Assembly (NCBI GenBank): GCA_033439295.1
Contig: JAVTLE010000007.1
Coordinates: 682,001-746,000 of the forward strand
DNA length: 64,000 nt
Source of the DNA: Deuterostichococcus epilithicus
Taxonomy: Eukaryota; Chlorophyta; Trebouxiophyceae; Prasiolales; Stichococcaceae
Reading direction: 5' to 3'
Under the pieces are notes generated by a model. That model was not told where the DNA came from. It did not search any database and saw only the letters and a list, made by a program, of their open reading frames with translations. The translations under genes and the position numbers were made by a program. This document shows positions 14,120 to 25,784 of this stretch, piece after piece; the stretch's first letter is position 1, and each line of letters begins with the position of its first letter.

Positions 14120-14939
14120 TCAGCACTAGATGAGGACTGTGACATTGTGTGGAGCTCGGTGTGAAAGGTGGATACCTACTGCGTCAGTGCTAGAGAAGAC
14201 AGCACGGCGCACCCAATGGCTGACGTTGGAGCGCTGGAATGTTATCCTAGGTAGGTATGTCAAGTATCTAGAGGAGGTTACCTACCTCTAGATCCAGCAT
14301 CTGGAACTCGTGGCATGTTGCACGCGGCGCTGTCTAGCCAGATTCAAGAAAGTCGTCTGTGACTCGTTCACAGTTGCACCCCCAACCCCCCTACCCTCAG
14401 TGTACTAAGCGCTCTAGAGGTGTACCTCAACAGTTCAAACTGCAAGTGTGGAATGGAGAGATGTGCCTCAGGCCAACAACAAAACACCCGCTGCGATCAC
14501 AATCTGCAAGCAAAAGTCGGTGTGGAAAACCCAAGTCCACTTCTCTGCTGCATCACTTGTTGTGTCGTCTGTACAATCAGAGACGGCTCTGTAAACCATC
14601 CGCTGCGGCACCTATTCAGCTGTCATGTCCGAAGCATGCAAGTCTCGCTTAGAATGCTAGGTTTGTCATGCCCCCAGTGCGCAAACGATGTGTCAACTGC
14701 CAAGGCGCAGCCCCATCTGACTGCCATCGTCCCCTGCATGCTTGCAACGAAGCCCCCCGCCGCTACCTGCCCTGCACGAGCGTCACGTGCCTTCCTGCTG
14801 TGCGTGCCATAACTCGAAAATGTTGAGGTCAAGCATCCCGGCGCTGCTTGGGTTGCAGGCCCTAGGGCCTGCTGGATCCCGATAGGGTTTTGGAGAGCCC
14901 TTCATGTGTTCAGCGACGGCTGCGACGGCGCCGCCGCCC
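14120..14939. other. convergent intergenic region
   Basis: An 820-bp region between the stops of the FAD oxidoreductase and the CCCH gene. It is less GC-rich than the genes. Around 14264-14292 a short imperfect palindrome (tctagagg ... cctctaga) could fold at a 3' end. No gene is recognised. Confidence 0.5.
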
Positions 14940-17900
14940 TCAGTAGCTGGACGCGGCCTGCTGCGGCTGCCAGATGGACTGCAGGCGGCTCAGCAGCTGC
15001 GGGTTGGGCGCCGCCGAGCCGGGCCGCTCCGGCGCATCCATCCACGCCTGCACCTGCTCCTGCGGCGGCAGCAGGATGCCGATTGAAGCATGGCGGGTTG
15101 GTATTCGCATGGATATATGATCTACAAGAGAGCCATGTGGTTCTCGGATGGGCCGGTCCCCGCAGCCACAATCCCATGTGAGGCACTCGGCGATCCAAGC
15201 GTCGTGCCGAGTCAGATGAACAAGTGCGGCAGGAGCGGATCAATCACCTGGGTGGCGGACGTTTGGGCTGACAGGGATGATTGCGCCGGCGCCGCCGGAG
15301 CTGCGGACATGCCTGACAGCACCGGGTCGAAGGGTGATGGGAAGGCGGCCGAGAAGGCGCGCGCGTCTGTCGCACGGGCTGAGCCTGGCTGTGACCCCGG
15401 GCGCGACGGCGGCCGGGACAGTGCCGCCGCAAGGCCCCCCAAGAAGGGGTGGCAGAATGAGGCCGGCGCCGTGCCGGGCTGCGGCGCGGGGTCCGCCGAA
15501 TACTGGCGCTGCGGCGCGGCAAAGGCGTGGACGGCCGCGGCCCTCACGGAGCCTGGCTGCGACTGTGGCAGCGAAAAAGCGTGGCGCAGGGGGGGCCCAG
15601 TGCAACCGGGCTGCGGCGCCAGCGACGCAAAGGCGTGCAGCTCGACGGGCCGCGGCTGCTGCTGGGTTGCAAAGCCATAGCCGGCGGCCTGGGCCTCGTA
15701 GCTGCCATACTGAGCTGCGGCGGGCTGCGCCGCAGGCAATCCCAGGCTGGAGGGCAGCGCCGCGAAGCTGCTCTGGCGGGACAGGTTGCTGCACGAAATT
15801 AGAGAGAACGGATTCGTCAATCCTGCTCAGCTCTGAATACGTGAGCAGTGCTCAGACGTCCCTGCAACCCCTGGGTCATGCGGCGGACACATTCTCGTGC
15901 TGCGGCGCCCTGTCTGCCCATGCGAGACAATGAGAATGTTTCACCTGTAGGGGTGCTGCGGCGGCAGGGCAGGCGTGCGCGGCGTGCAGGCGCCAGGGGT
16001 GCAGGCGCCGGACGGCGGCAGCGATCGCCGCGATGTCACCAGTGGCGGCAGTGCCATCGCCTGCTGCTCCCACACAGCACCTGCACCTCATGCAGACGTG
16101 CCTTCGTACAACTGCCCACACAGCACCGAAAGAATCGAACCATATCTGCACTAAAGTGCTTCCGGCGACTCATTGTGGTCACACGGTTTACAGTCAGCGA
16201 CAGCATGCCAGGGGGTCGCACGATGGTGGGTGGACAGTCCCAGCTGCAAACAGTAATGAAGTGGGAATAGCTGCTCACGGATCTTGGCCTCTTCGCAGTC
16301 GCCGCTGAGGTCAGAGGCGGCAGACCCCTTCTTGGACAGCTGCTCGCCCTGCTGCTGCTGCTGCTGCTGCGCCGCCTGCATCAGCTGCAGCTTGAGCATA
16401 CCCCTCGCCAGGTCATCTGCATTGGGGAGGAAAGGGCACGCCATGGGGTTTCCGATCGTTTGTCAGTGGTGCTACTCACCACTTCCAGTAGCAGCAGGCA
16501 GCCTGGAGGCATACCTATGAAGCACGGAAGCTGGCGGTGCTCCCTGCTTGATGCAAGACACTACACGTTAGGGACATGGCGCACCGTGCGAGTTCTGGCG
16601 ACTCGGAGCGCGGCTCGGCACCTGGCTGGACAACGACTGGCTGTTGGCCGCCGGCGGGCCAGAGGTCTGCGCAGCCGCACACACACGCCACTCAGCACCA
16701 GATGGACTGCAGTGTTACAGATGATGTTGACGAGGAAGTGCATCAAGGCATTTGCATCAAGGCTTTGATGCATGCAGGTCAAGCCAAACTAGCATAGACT
16801 TTTGCTGACTCGGGTTTGCAACTGTGCTCGGCACCTCGAGGTGTGTCATCTGGTGTGTCTGGCCCTGCGCAGCCGCCGAGTTGGCTGCCTGCAGCGCTGC
16901 CATGTGCGCGACCCTGCGGCCATGCAATCGGGTTCTTGAACGGGTCATGTCAACTGGCAGGTTGCACCAGCAGAATGCAGCGCTGGAGTACAGCGCTTGT
17001 GGCACCGAAGCTGGATGCAGGGCTGTGTGAGGGGACTCACAGCTGAAAGCTCTGCTGCGAGGGGTCGAAGCTATGCGCCTGGCCGCTGCCGCAGTCTCCG
17101 CCGCTCATGCACATCTGCTGCTGCTGCTGAGCCAGGTGCGCTGTCGCGACACAGTCGCCATTGTTGAAGTTGGACATGTTCCCCAGCACTGCTCCATTGG
17201 ACCTGCACTCATAAATGCAATGTCCGAACGTGCATACAAGGCTGCACCATACTGTCGACTGATGGTGATGCCAACGACACAACTTGGCAAGTACTTTTTT
17301 GCAGATATTCGAATTCAGGTTGGAATCGGGAGAACATGCTGCTGTATTGGTACACCAGCAGAATGTCATTGGGACACACATTGAGGAGGCGGAGCTAGGT
17401 CCTGTCGTCAAGCCTTTCATGAGACACGAGTTTACGAGTTTTCAGGAACCCCACCTCAGCATATTGATGTGCGGCGGCAGCCCGGCAGGGCCCTGCATGC
17501 CCATTGTCGCCAGCCCGCCGTGCATCTACAGCGAGTGACGAGCGACATCAGCTTGCACATATATACTGTCGATTGCCAGTCGTAGCTGCTGAGTCACATC
17601 TGCATAATTCAACACCAGAAAGGCTTGGTCGAAACAGGGGAAGGACTGCTGGGCGCCCAACTACCTGCATCGTGGGCATGCCCTGCGGCAGGCCGGGCGC
17701 GAGCGCCGCTACCATGCCCGCCGGCATCGGCACACCTGCCGGCCAGCAGCCGCCCTGGGGCTGCGGCAGGTCGTGCGAGTAGCGGCAGCTCTTGCCGCGG
17801 CCGCACTTGCCGCTGCAGGGGCATTGCAGAGAGACCGTGGGAACATGTCAGCAGCTGCAGACGCCCACCGCAAGTGCAGATGTGTGTGACACCGCCAGAA

Positions 17901-18710
17901 AACCATGCAGTCAAGGCCCAGACTGCAAGAGCACGCCGCTGCCGCACCGCAGGAAGTCGAAGCACGGCTCGCCGGTGGCGGCGGGGCGGCCCTGGTGGCC
18001 GTGAATGACGGAGCTGATGTCGTGGGAGTAGCGGCACTCGGCTCCACGCGAGCACATGCCCTTGACGAAGTCATAGCAGATGGGCGCGCCCCGCTTCGTG
18101 GCCGCCGAGGCGCCCTGACGCCGAAAGGACATCAGCGTCTGAAGATGCAAACATCGAAGCGGCAGCCTCACAGCAGATGGTGCACCGTGCATGTATCATG
18201 CGGCGGGGTGGTGCATCGTGTGGCTGCACACATCCGCTCAGGTACATTTGTGTGTTGAAAGATGCGAGACTCACCTGCAGCTGCTGCAGCTGCTGCTGCG
18301 CGACGATGCCGGACAGGTCGTGGCTGAAGCGGCACAGCAGGCCGCGCGCGCACTGGCCCCGCAGGAAGTCGAAGCAGATGCCCCGCTCCTGGCTATTCAC
18401 CTGCAGCCCGTTGCTGAAGAGCCTGAGCTGCGGATGCTATGTGCTGTGCACGGCTGCAAGGCGGCATGCAGATCCGGTCCTCAGTTGCAAGCAAGCAAGC
18501 AAGCAAGCACGCAAGCATGCACGAAGTGGTTCTCACCTGCACGATGTGGGCGATGTCGTGAGAGTACTTGCAGGCGTCGCCGCGGAGGCATGTTCCTTTG
18601 GTGAAGTCGAAGCAGATCTGGCGCTTGGGCTCATCATGCGGCTGCATCGGCATCCCGGGCATCAGGCCCAACTGCATAGCTGGCAGGAAGGGAGGCAGCA
18701 CCGCGCCCAT
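14940..18710 (-). CDS. four-finger CCCH zinc-finger RNA-binding protein
   Basis: Four C-X7-C-X5-C-X3-H fingers lie on consecutive minus-strand exons: 'CFDFTKGTCLRGDACKYSH' (near 18600), 'CFDFLRGQCARGLLCRFSH' (18340), 'CYDFVKGMCSRGAECRYSH' (18050) and 'CFDFLRGKCGRGKSCRYSH'. The last is split by an intron between 17960 and 17815. Each is followed by HD, and the spacing is that of RNA-binding CCCH proteins. The rest is low complexity: Met/Gly/Pro linkers, a polyQ run near 16360, Ser-rich (16600-16680), Ala/Pro/Gln-rich (15212-15790), and a final exon reading 'EQVQAWMDAPERPG' to TGA at 14940. The start is uncertain: 18710 is the first in-frame ATG, but an upstream exon may exist. Probable role is mRNA binding or fate; targets unknown. 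Confidence 0.82.
18487..18519. repeat. (gcaa)n microsatellite
   Basis: Five or more units of gcaa/agca, decaying into gcacgcaagcatgc, in the intron between the first two zinc-finger exons of the CCCH gene. Confidence 0.9.
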
Positions 18711-19436
18711 CGCGCCGACGGTCGAAGTCCGGGCTGTACCTGCATGCAGTATCAGATGGATCATGCACATGCAGGATTGCCGTGGCGTCTGCAGCGGCTT
18801 GCCCGCGCTGCCGGCAACAGCGCGGCAGAGCGTTGCAGCTGATGTTGGGTTCCGTCTGACTCGCCCGAACAAAGGCGCGACCTGCCTCCCGGCAGGTTCA
18901 TGCATATAGAATGACACGAACATGTATGCGCATCGGCTGATGACGTACCTGGGTGCTGCGACAGTCCGACCAGCACCGTCGGAACCGAGGTGGTAAACGC
19001 TCCCACACAACCCACGGCGGTAAGGCTGAGCGGCGTGCAGGCACGAAAGCAAAGAACAAGACAGCCGCGAAGAGTGGTGGATCGCGCTTCCGCAGGCTGA
19101 AATGGTGTGCTGCGCAGGTCTGATGGCCCCTGCGATTCCGAGGACAGCTCACGTTCGAAAGATGTATGACTGATTTGCCAGGGTTTGCGCAACGGCTAAC
19201 TTGAACAGCATGTTGGTTCGTGCACGAGCAATCCGGGTCGCGATCCAAATGATTACAGTCTGTCTCTGTGTCGTGAGCTAAGATCGCGTCTGTTGCAACA
19301 ACCTCCTGTGACGGCACCACGTCTGTCCTCTTGCGGATGCCTGTTTCCTGACACCAGTCACTTATTGAGCAAGCCGCCGCGAAGCCTCTTTGACGCTCTA
19401 GAGAATGCTTTGAAGCTGAAAAGTGCCAGGCAATCT
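18711..19436. promoter_or_regulatory. divergent promoter region CCCH gene / AFG2 gene
   Basis: A 726-bp space between ATGs pointing outward. Frames on both strands stay partly open here, so a 5' exon of either gene may be hidden. The frame feeding the AFG2 ATG stays open upstream ('SLFDALENALKLKSARQS') but has no ATG, so it may be 5' UTR or part of an unseen exon. No promoter motif recognised. Confidence 0.5.
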
Positions 19437-22400
19437 ATGGACGCCTCACCCGCCAGCGGCGTGCCGAGTGCCGCGGCGGCGGCGCCGTTCACCAGCGCCG
19501 GACAGGCGCAGCAGGCGCTCCGTGAGCTCATCGGTGAGTGCTTCAGGAGCTTCAAAGCTGGTCCTCGACGCAGATGGGCAGGGCGACGCCACTGCAGTCA
19601 AGCACGTCGTGCTTCCAGTCAGCACGGGCATGACCGCACCCTGTGTCTGCGCCGCAGGCTGGCCCCTGCTGTATGGACAGGAGGGCTCCGCACTGGGCGT
19701 CACATGGCCGCGGGGCCTGCTGCTACACGGGCCGCCTGGCACCGGCAAGACGATGTGCGTGCATGCCATCGCAGCCGAGTTCAGTGCCGAGGTGCGGCGG
19801 CTGCCGGCCATGCCGCCAAATATACATGCACTTTGAGGCGCCTTTGCTGACTCAAGTCGACTTGCGGCTGACCTGCTGCAGTGTGCCGTGCTGCCTGCTG
19901 AATTTCGTGCATGCGCAAGCCTCTTCACACTCAGCAAATTGGCACTTCCTACCCTCACTCGGTCTGCAGCACAGGTGAGCACCGCTGGCCACTCCTTTTG
20001 GCGCCTGCAGGTGCACACCATCACGGCAGACAAGGTTGTGGGTGCCTACACCGGCCAGTCGGAGCGGCAGCTGCGAGAGGCGTTTGCTGAGGCCGAGGAA
20101 AAGGCGGCCGCTGGGCACCCAGTGGTGATATTTCTGGACGAACTGGACGCGCTGTGCCCGCGGCGCTCGGCCGGTCGGCCGCATGAGGCGCGCATCGCGG
20201 CGCAGCTGCTGACGCTGCTGGACGGCGCCGCGGCGCTGAAAGGTCGGCACCGGGTCTTCCCTTTCAACCTATGCTGGATGGCTCTCCACAGCGTGCTTGA
20301 GCTCTCGAATCACGCCAGCGCTTGGCTGGCCTCGTGCGGGCTCTGACAGCGCACCTAATCGCTTTCGCATCTCTGGGCGCCGATTTGAGGTCCAAGCGAA
20401 CCTCTGCGGCAATGCACACCATGTTGGCCTCCTGGGCGGCAGGCGCACGGGCGCTATCGGTGGTGGGGGCGACCAACCGCCCCAACGAGATCGAGCCGGC
20501 GCTGCGGCGCCCCGGCCGCCTGGACAGGGAGATACAATTTACGGTGCCCACTGCACGGGTGGGTCTGCTGAAAGGTGCACCATCAGCTGCACTATCATGT
20601 CCATTGCCAAGCTCCTGAGGTTGGGGCAGGGCTGATGGGGGTCCGGCCAAGCGCTCCGCATCCAATGATTCTGCGGCACACGCGCGCGTGCATGCATGCA
20701 TACGAAGCGTCGAGCAGCATCCACACGGCCGCAGGAGCGTGTCGCCATCCTGAGGGGCCATGCGCGGCTGCTGCCGCTGGCGCCCGAGGTGGACTTTGAG
20801 GCGCTGGCCGCCGCATGCATCGGCTACACTGGAGCAGACCTGGCGGCCCTGTGCCGACAGGCCGCCATGCGCGCCCTGACGTCAGGTCGGCAGCGTCTCC
20901 TTCATCCTCTACAGACAGGACATCCAGCTGCTGCAGCTGTCCTGCTGGTCCTGGCGGCAGTCGCCTCCGGGCCCGATGCCATGCACAACCCACAGCCGAA
21001 CCTGCACAAGGCACTCACTGCTGTTTGTTTCAAGTTCGTATACGGTGTCCTGTCATGCTGAAAGTTTCGTGCCAGAGATAGGCTTCTCGTTGAAATGGCA
21101 ATGCAGGCACCGGCAGGGATGTGGAGCTCGCAGACTTCGAGGCCGCCACGGCCGAGATCGTGCCGTCGCTGACGCGGGGCGCCGAAGTCGACCTGGCCCG
21201 CGGTGGGTCCCGGCAGAGCCCTGCTTCCTGGCCAAAACCCTCCGAGCCGGCTGTGTCCACTCGGTTTCGGCCATTGGCGAACTGGGGCCATGTTACACAT
21301 CGTCCAGTGGAGCAAGATGAGCACGTGCAATGGCAGCGCATACCTTGCTCGGCTGCCATCTGATTCTCGGCCCGCCGCCAGCCGCCACCCAGTGTACACG
21401 ACCCCGCAACCAAGGCGGTTGGCCGAGAGGACATTGGGAGGGCTTGCAGAGGTGACTAGCGCAGCGATGGCCGGCCACTACACAGCATGAGTCCTAGCGC
21501 GACCGGTCACAACCATAGTAGTCGGATGGGAGGACGTCGGCGGGCTGGAGGAGGCGAAGCATTGGTTGCACTCATCAAAGCCCAGTCCCCACAGGGCGTG
21601 ATGACGACGCACTTGGTTCATTACCCCGCAGTTAGCAGGAAAACCTTCGGCGGGGGAGACGGTGACGCTGCGGCTGCAGTTGCTTTATGGAACCTCTTTG
21701 TACCTGACACTTGCAGTCGGGTGGCAGGACATCGGAGGACTGGAGGAGGTGCAGCGGCGGCTGCGCCTGCCTTCTAAGACTCTGTTTCTGTCACATGCAG
21801 CCGGCTGGGAGGCCCCTCGGGGGGCTGGAGGAGGTCAAGGGGCAGATGCGGTGCTTTGTTGAACCCCTCCCTTCGTTTGCAGTCGGCTGGGAGGATATCG
21901 GCGGACTGGAGGAGGTGAAGCGGCGGCTGCGACAGGCTGTCGAGTGGCCCCTGGAGCACGCTGCCGCTTTCAGCCGCCTGGGCCTGGCGCCGCCCCGCGG
22001 CGTGCTGCTGCACGGCCCGCCGGGTGCGGCTCCAAACTCCTGTGCGCAGGATTCATTCACCGCATCCTGACATCCTACGGCAGAACGTCTTCCTGCTCGC
22101 GTGGCCCTGCCGCTGCAACAGTGTGCAGACCGTGCAGGCGCTGGAGCGCCCCGCTGCAGCCTGCCGCGCTTGTCGACAGCCGGCGCGCGGCGCTCACACA
22201 GAACGCCCGGCGCTGCTGCGTGGCGCGAAAGGGCAGCGGGCTGCGCACCGTTCCTGACCACCCAGACCGGATCAGTTTCGCTGAGCCCATCCGCCGACGC
22301 TCCCCGTGCGCACTCCCCACACTGCTGCAAAACGACGCTCCTAGCGCCGCCCCCCGCAGGCTGCTGCAAGACGACGCTGGCGCGCGCGGCGGCGGGCGCC

Positions 22401-24581
22401 ACCGCGGCCACCTTCCTCGCCCTGTCCGGCGCGCAGCTGCACTCGATGTACGTCGGCGAGGGCGAGGCCCTGCTGCGGCAGGCCTTCGCGCGGGCGCGGC
22501 TGACGGCGCCAGCGGTGATCTTCATCGACGAGCTGGACTCTGTGGCAGGTGGGAGAGGAGCGCCGCGAGCAGCCTTTGTAGTTGATCGGAGCAATGATTG
22601 CAGGTGGTCGAGGGAAGCCACCCCATGAGGGCTGCCATCCGTGCATCTGCGCGGGCTTGGGGGCTTGTGTTGTTCTCGCAGTCCCTAATCCGCTGCAGCT
22701 TATGCATCCCAGCCCAGGCGGCAGGGCAGGGCCGCACTCGAGGAGCCCTGCTCGATGAGGCCTGCACTGGTGTCTGCGCTTCATGACCCACCAGAGCAGC
22801 GATCCTGACGTATCCAACATCCGTGACGCGCAGCCACTCGAGAAGAGTCAGACTCATCGGGTGCAGACGTGTCCGCGCGCCTGCTGTCAGCGCTGCTCGT
22901 GGAGATGGACGGCCTTGAGGCGGCGGCGGGTGAGCATGCCAAATCGGAGTTTGTCTCGATCATCCCTTTGATCCGTGGCACAACCTGCAGCGGGCCAATA
23001 AAGCGCCAGGCGTCGCTGGCAGCCCTGCTGCACTGTCCCTCGGACGCAGCATGCAGTGTGCAGCGGCACGGCAACCCGCAGCCGGCTGCTGTCCGGGTGC
23101 TGCTTTCGCTGCAGCTGGAAGGCGTGCAGCTGGCCGGGCACCTTTCACATCCTGCGCTGTGTCCCGTTGTCTTCAGCCACTCGACACAGAAGTCCTGCGC
23201 AGAACCCTCGGCACGGACACCCATCTCATTGCATCATTGGGTTGCATGCTTGTGCTGGCGGCGACCGACTGCCCCGCCGCCGCTGCGCTGCTGCCTTGAC
23301 AATCAATAACGACCGAAGTACAATAACCGCACGCTTATTGGTGCTTGTGGCAACCAGCCGTCCTGCAGCTGTTGACACCGCGTTGCTTCCTCCTTGGCAA
23401 GGCATTGCAAAGGGATCCAGTTAGTGCAATGGAAGGAGCCATGTCTTGCGCAGGCATCCTGGTGCTGGCGGCGACAAATCGCCCCGCGGCGGTGGACGCC
23501 GCGCTGCTGCGCCCCGGCCGCCTTGACGTGCTGCTGTACGTGCCGCCGCCGGATCAGGCGGGCCGCCTGCAGGTGTGCGCTGAGAACCCTGACAGCAACA
23601 TATAGGAGCCCCAACATACTGGACGTGCTGCTATATGTGCCGCCGGAGGACGCAGACGGCTGCTTGCCCTTGTGTGCCGGCGCGAATCGTCAGTTCCGAT
23701 GGAGACCTGCTCGTCGGCGGAGTGAAGACCCTCCTGCCACTGCTGGGACAGGCACCTCTGCAAGCTGCAAAGGTGCATCCTTGAGAGCGGTTCTCGAGGA
23801 TCGAGCGAGCTGCTGTGCTGCCGGCCCGCCAGCCGGACAGAGAGGAGCCAGCGTGAGCGTGCGCAGGCGGTGGTGCCAAGGCGCAGCCTGATCCCGCAGA
23901 GCGTCTCCGTCTTCTGACCATGCGGAGCAAAGTTTCAAGGGCTGGATCTGCAGCCTCTCGAGCTTGCGGTGCCGCACTAGACCCTAAAACCGTGGCTGCT
24001 GCAGGTGCTGCGCATCCAGACGCGCGGCATGCCGCTGGCGGCTGACGTGGACCTGCCCGCGATAGCGGCGGCCACCGATCGCTTCACAGGTGCGCTCGGC
24101 GTTGCTTCGACTGGCGAGTGCCCAACCCAGCAGCGATGCGTGTTGGGCGAGCAGTCATAGCGGTTGTGGCAGGCCGGTGACACTCGCTGGCTGCAGCTAA
24201 GCACTTCGAGGTTGAGTTGCACCACTTGATTGCAGGTGCCGAGCTTGAGGGTGTGTGCCGGGAAGCGGCGCTCGTGGCTCTGCGGGAAGACTTAGAGGTC
24301 GGTCTCCCCTGCTCATGTGCCCCTGCTCAACGTCGACGATTCGTGCTCTCCGCTCCTGCAAGACTTCAAATTTCACACGTCGCCACGCAGCAGATTGACA
24401 GCCTCCTGCAGGTCGTGCCCCCCACCCCGTGGCACAACTGCCTGGTGCGACACTCGTGTGCGTCGTGCTGCAGGGCGCCACCGAAGTCCGAGCGAAGCAC
24501 CTCACGGCTGCGCTGCAGTCGCTGCAGCCGAGCCTGACGCAGGCAGTACTGGACAAGTTCGCCTCCTGGTCTCGATCCTGA
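19437..24581 (+). CDS. AFG2/SPATA5/CIP111-type tandem AAA+ ATPase
   Basis: Thirteen exons (19437-19533, 19658-19791, 20011-20242, 20443-20558, 20735-20885, 21107-21202, 21883-22023, 22360-22548, 22867-22929, 23454-23572, 24005-24089, 24236-24297, 24474-24581) close in phase to 530 residues. D1 has Walker A 'HGPPGTGKT', Walker B '[11 protein letters not shown]' and '[20 protein letters not shown]'. D2 has '[17 protein letters not shown]', the unusual Walker A 'GPPGCCKTT' (AFG2-type GCSKT), '[10 protein letters not shown]' and '[19 protein letters not shown]'. The family releases shuttling factors from pre-60S ribosomes; the plant member CIP111 binds calmodulin. Known members are about 780-1000 residues with an N-terminal substrate domain not seen here: either upstream exons were missed or it is lost. 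Introns before the D2 linker, D2 Walker A and D2 sensor exons contain copies of those exons. Confidence 0.9.
21424..21850 (+). repeat. four diverged copies of the AFG2 D2 linker exon start
   Basis: The working exon starts at 21883 ([17 protein letters not shown]). Copies of its first 40-50 bases lie at about 21424-21455 (weakest), 21518-21561, 21717-21770 and 21801-21850. The last three are preceded by AG and read '[14 protein letters not shown]', '[17 protein letters not shown]' and '[17 protein letters not shown]'. Similarity ends before the exon's 3' half in every copy, so they are 5'-part duplicates stacked in one intron. Confidence 0.85.
22318..22344 (+). repeat. partial copy of the AFG2 D2 Walker A exon
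   Basis: ctgctgcaaaacgacgctc at about 22323-22341 repeats the start of the exon that begins at 22360 (gctgctgcaagacgacgctg, encoding CCKTTL), only 37 bp upstream of it. It includes no further exon sequence. Confidence 0.75.
23247..23665 (+). repeat. echoes flanking the AFG2 D2 sensor exon
   Basis: The working exon is 23454-23572 ([20 protein letters not shown]). Copies of its 5' part lie upstream at about 23247-23300 ('[16 protein letters not shown]') and 23337-23395 ('[20 protein letters not shown]'). A copy of its 3' part lies downstream at about 23617-23665 ('[16 protein letters not shown]'). Upstream copies keep the 5' half and the downstream copy keeps the 3' half. Confidence 0.82.
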
Positions 24582-25784
24582 TGTGGCGCTGACCATTGCG
24601 GCGCTGCCGCACGGTGGCACCCTCACGGCGCTGCTCGAAGTACCCTCCCGGGGAGGTGGGTACAGTTCGCTCTGGCATACAGCTCGAGCATGGCATCTGA
24701 CGTGGGATATTGCTCTCTACGGCGAAACGGACACCGAACAGCAAGGCGCTTACTCTGTTGCAGGATATCGACAAAGCATGGGATGCCGCAAGCCTCGGCT
24801 ACATAACAACCCGCTATGTGGGGTTTTCAGGGGATAAGGTAGGTGTAGTCCTGAGCCTGCATGCTCGTCGATGCATGTTCTGTCAGACAAATGCATGCCA
24901 GGTGCAGACAAAGTCACTGATCTTCGCAGGCAAGTTGATGTCGGGTCTTGTGAGGGCATATTCAGTTTTGAGCCGATGGTAGCCTGCTGGGAAGGGTTGG
25001 CGGTCACTGTGGTTGCTGACAGGTTCTGTACCTGAGAACCTTCTTAGTTCTTACACACTGAACCTGAGTAAAGCTGGACACACCTGGTAGAGCGCCATAA
25101 ACTCACTGTTCAATGCACCACCTAGACATACGAGTACACTGCGCACTGCTCTCTAGCTCACGAGGGCGTCACAATCAATTCTGCACTGTTCGCTGGGGCG
25201 CAAGTCGCCACACTTGCACGCTGTAAGGGCCTTGAAGCCGGCACTGCTGAGGCCTGCCTGATAGCACGCAGCCTGAATGCTGGATGGAACACTGTAGACA
25301 CTGCTCCTGGACTGCGCCAGCCCTTCCTAGAAACTTGGGGAGCTGCCGACATGTGAGTCCTCAGGGAAAAAAAGCTAAACCACTGACAGAGATGCGCGGA
25401 CATGAGCCAAGAGGAAAAACACATTACACGAAAACTACCGACGCGCTGGGCGCTCTGGCCAAGCGCCCAGCCGCAATGGTGCCGCGCACACAAAGCTGCT
25501 CCTAAACAAGACCGGGGAGGCCTCGGTCGCTTCACGCTTCGCACGTGCTGTGCAGGCGGGCCCTGGCCCTGGGATGCCGCTCAGCCGCCACGGCGCAGGC
25601 GGCAGCATCGCGGGCCGCGCTCCGCGCTGCCAGCAGCTGCGCCGCCAGCGCAGGGCCAGGGCCTGGTCAAGAGGTGGGGTGCGCTGGGGGCCGCATCGGC
25701 GCAGCCTTGGGGCCCCAGCAGCCACGCTCCCGGCGGCAGGCGGCCGCGGCGCCGCGCCGATGCCGCGAGGCATGCCGCCGCCGC
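24582..25784. other. convergent intergenic region AFG2 / PH gene
   Basis: A 1.2-kb region between two 3' ends. An 84-codon plus-strand frame right after the AFG2 stop (24583-24837) and Arg/Ala-rich minus frames near 25435-25780 lack motifs and probably reflect UTR and GC bias. Nothing else recognised. Confidence 0.45.

Noticed and set aside
18000-18700. CCCH exon similarity as further exon echoes
   Set aside because: Each finger is complete, in phase and has its own donor and acceptor, so these are working repeat exons, not intronic fragments.
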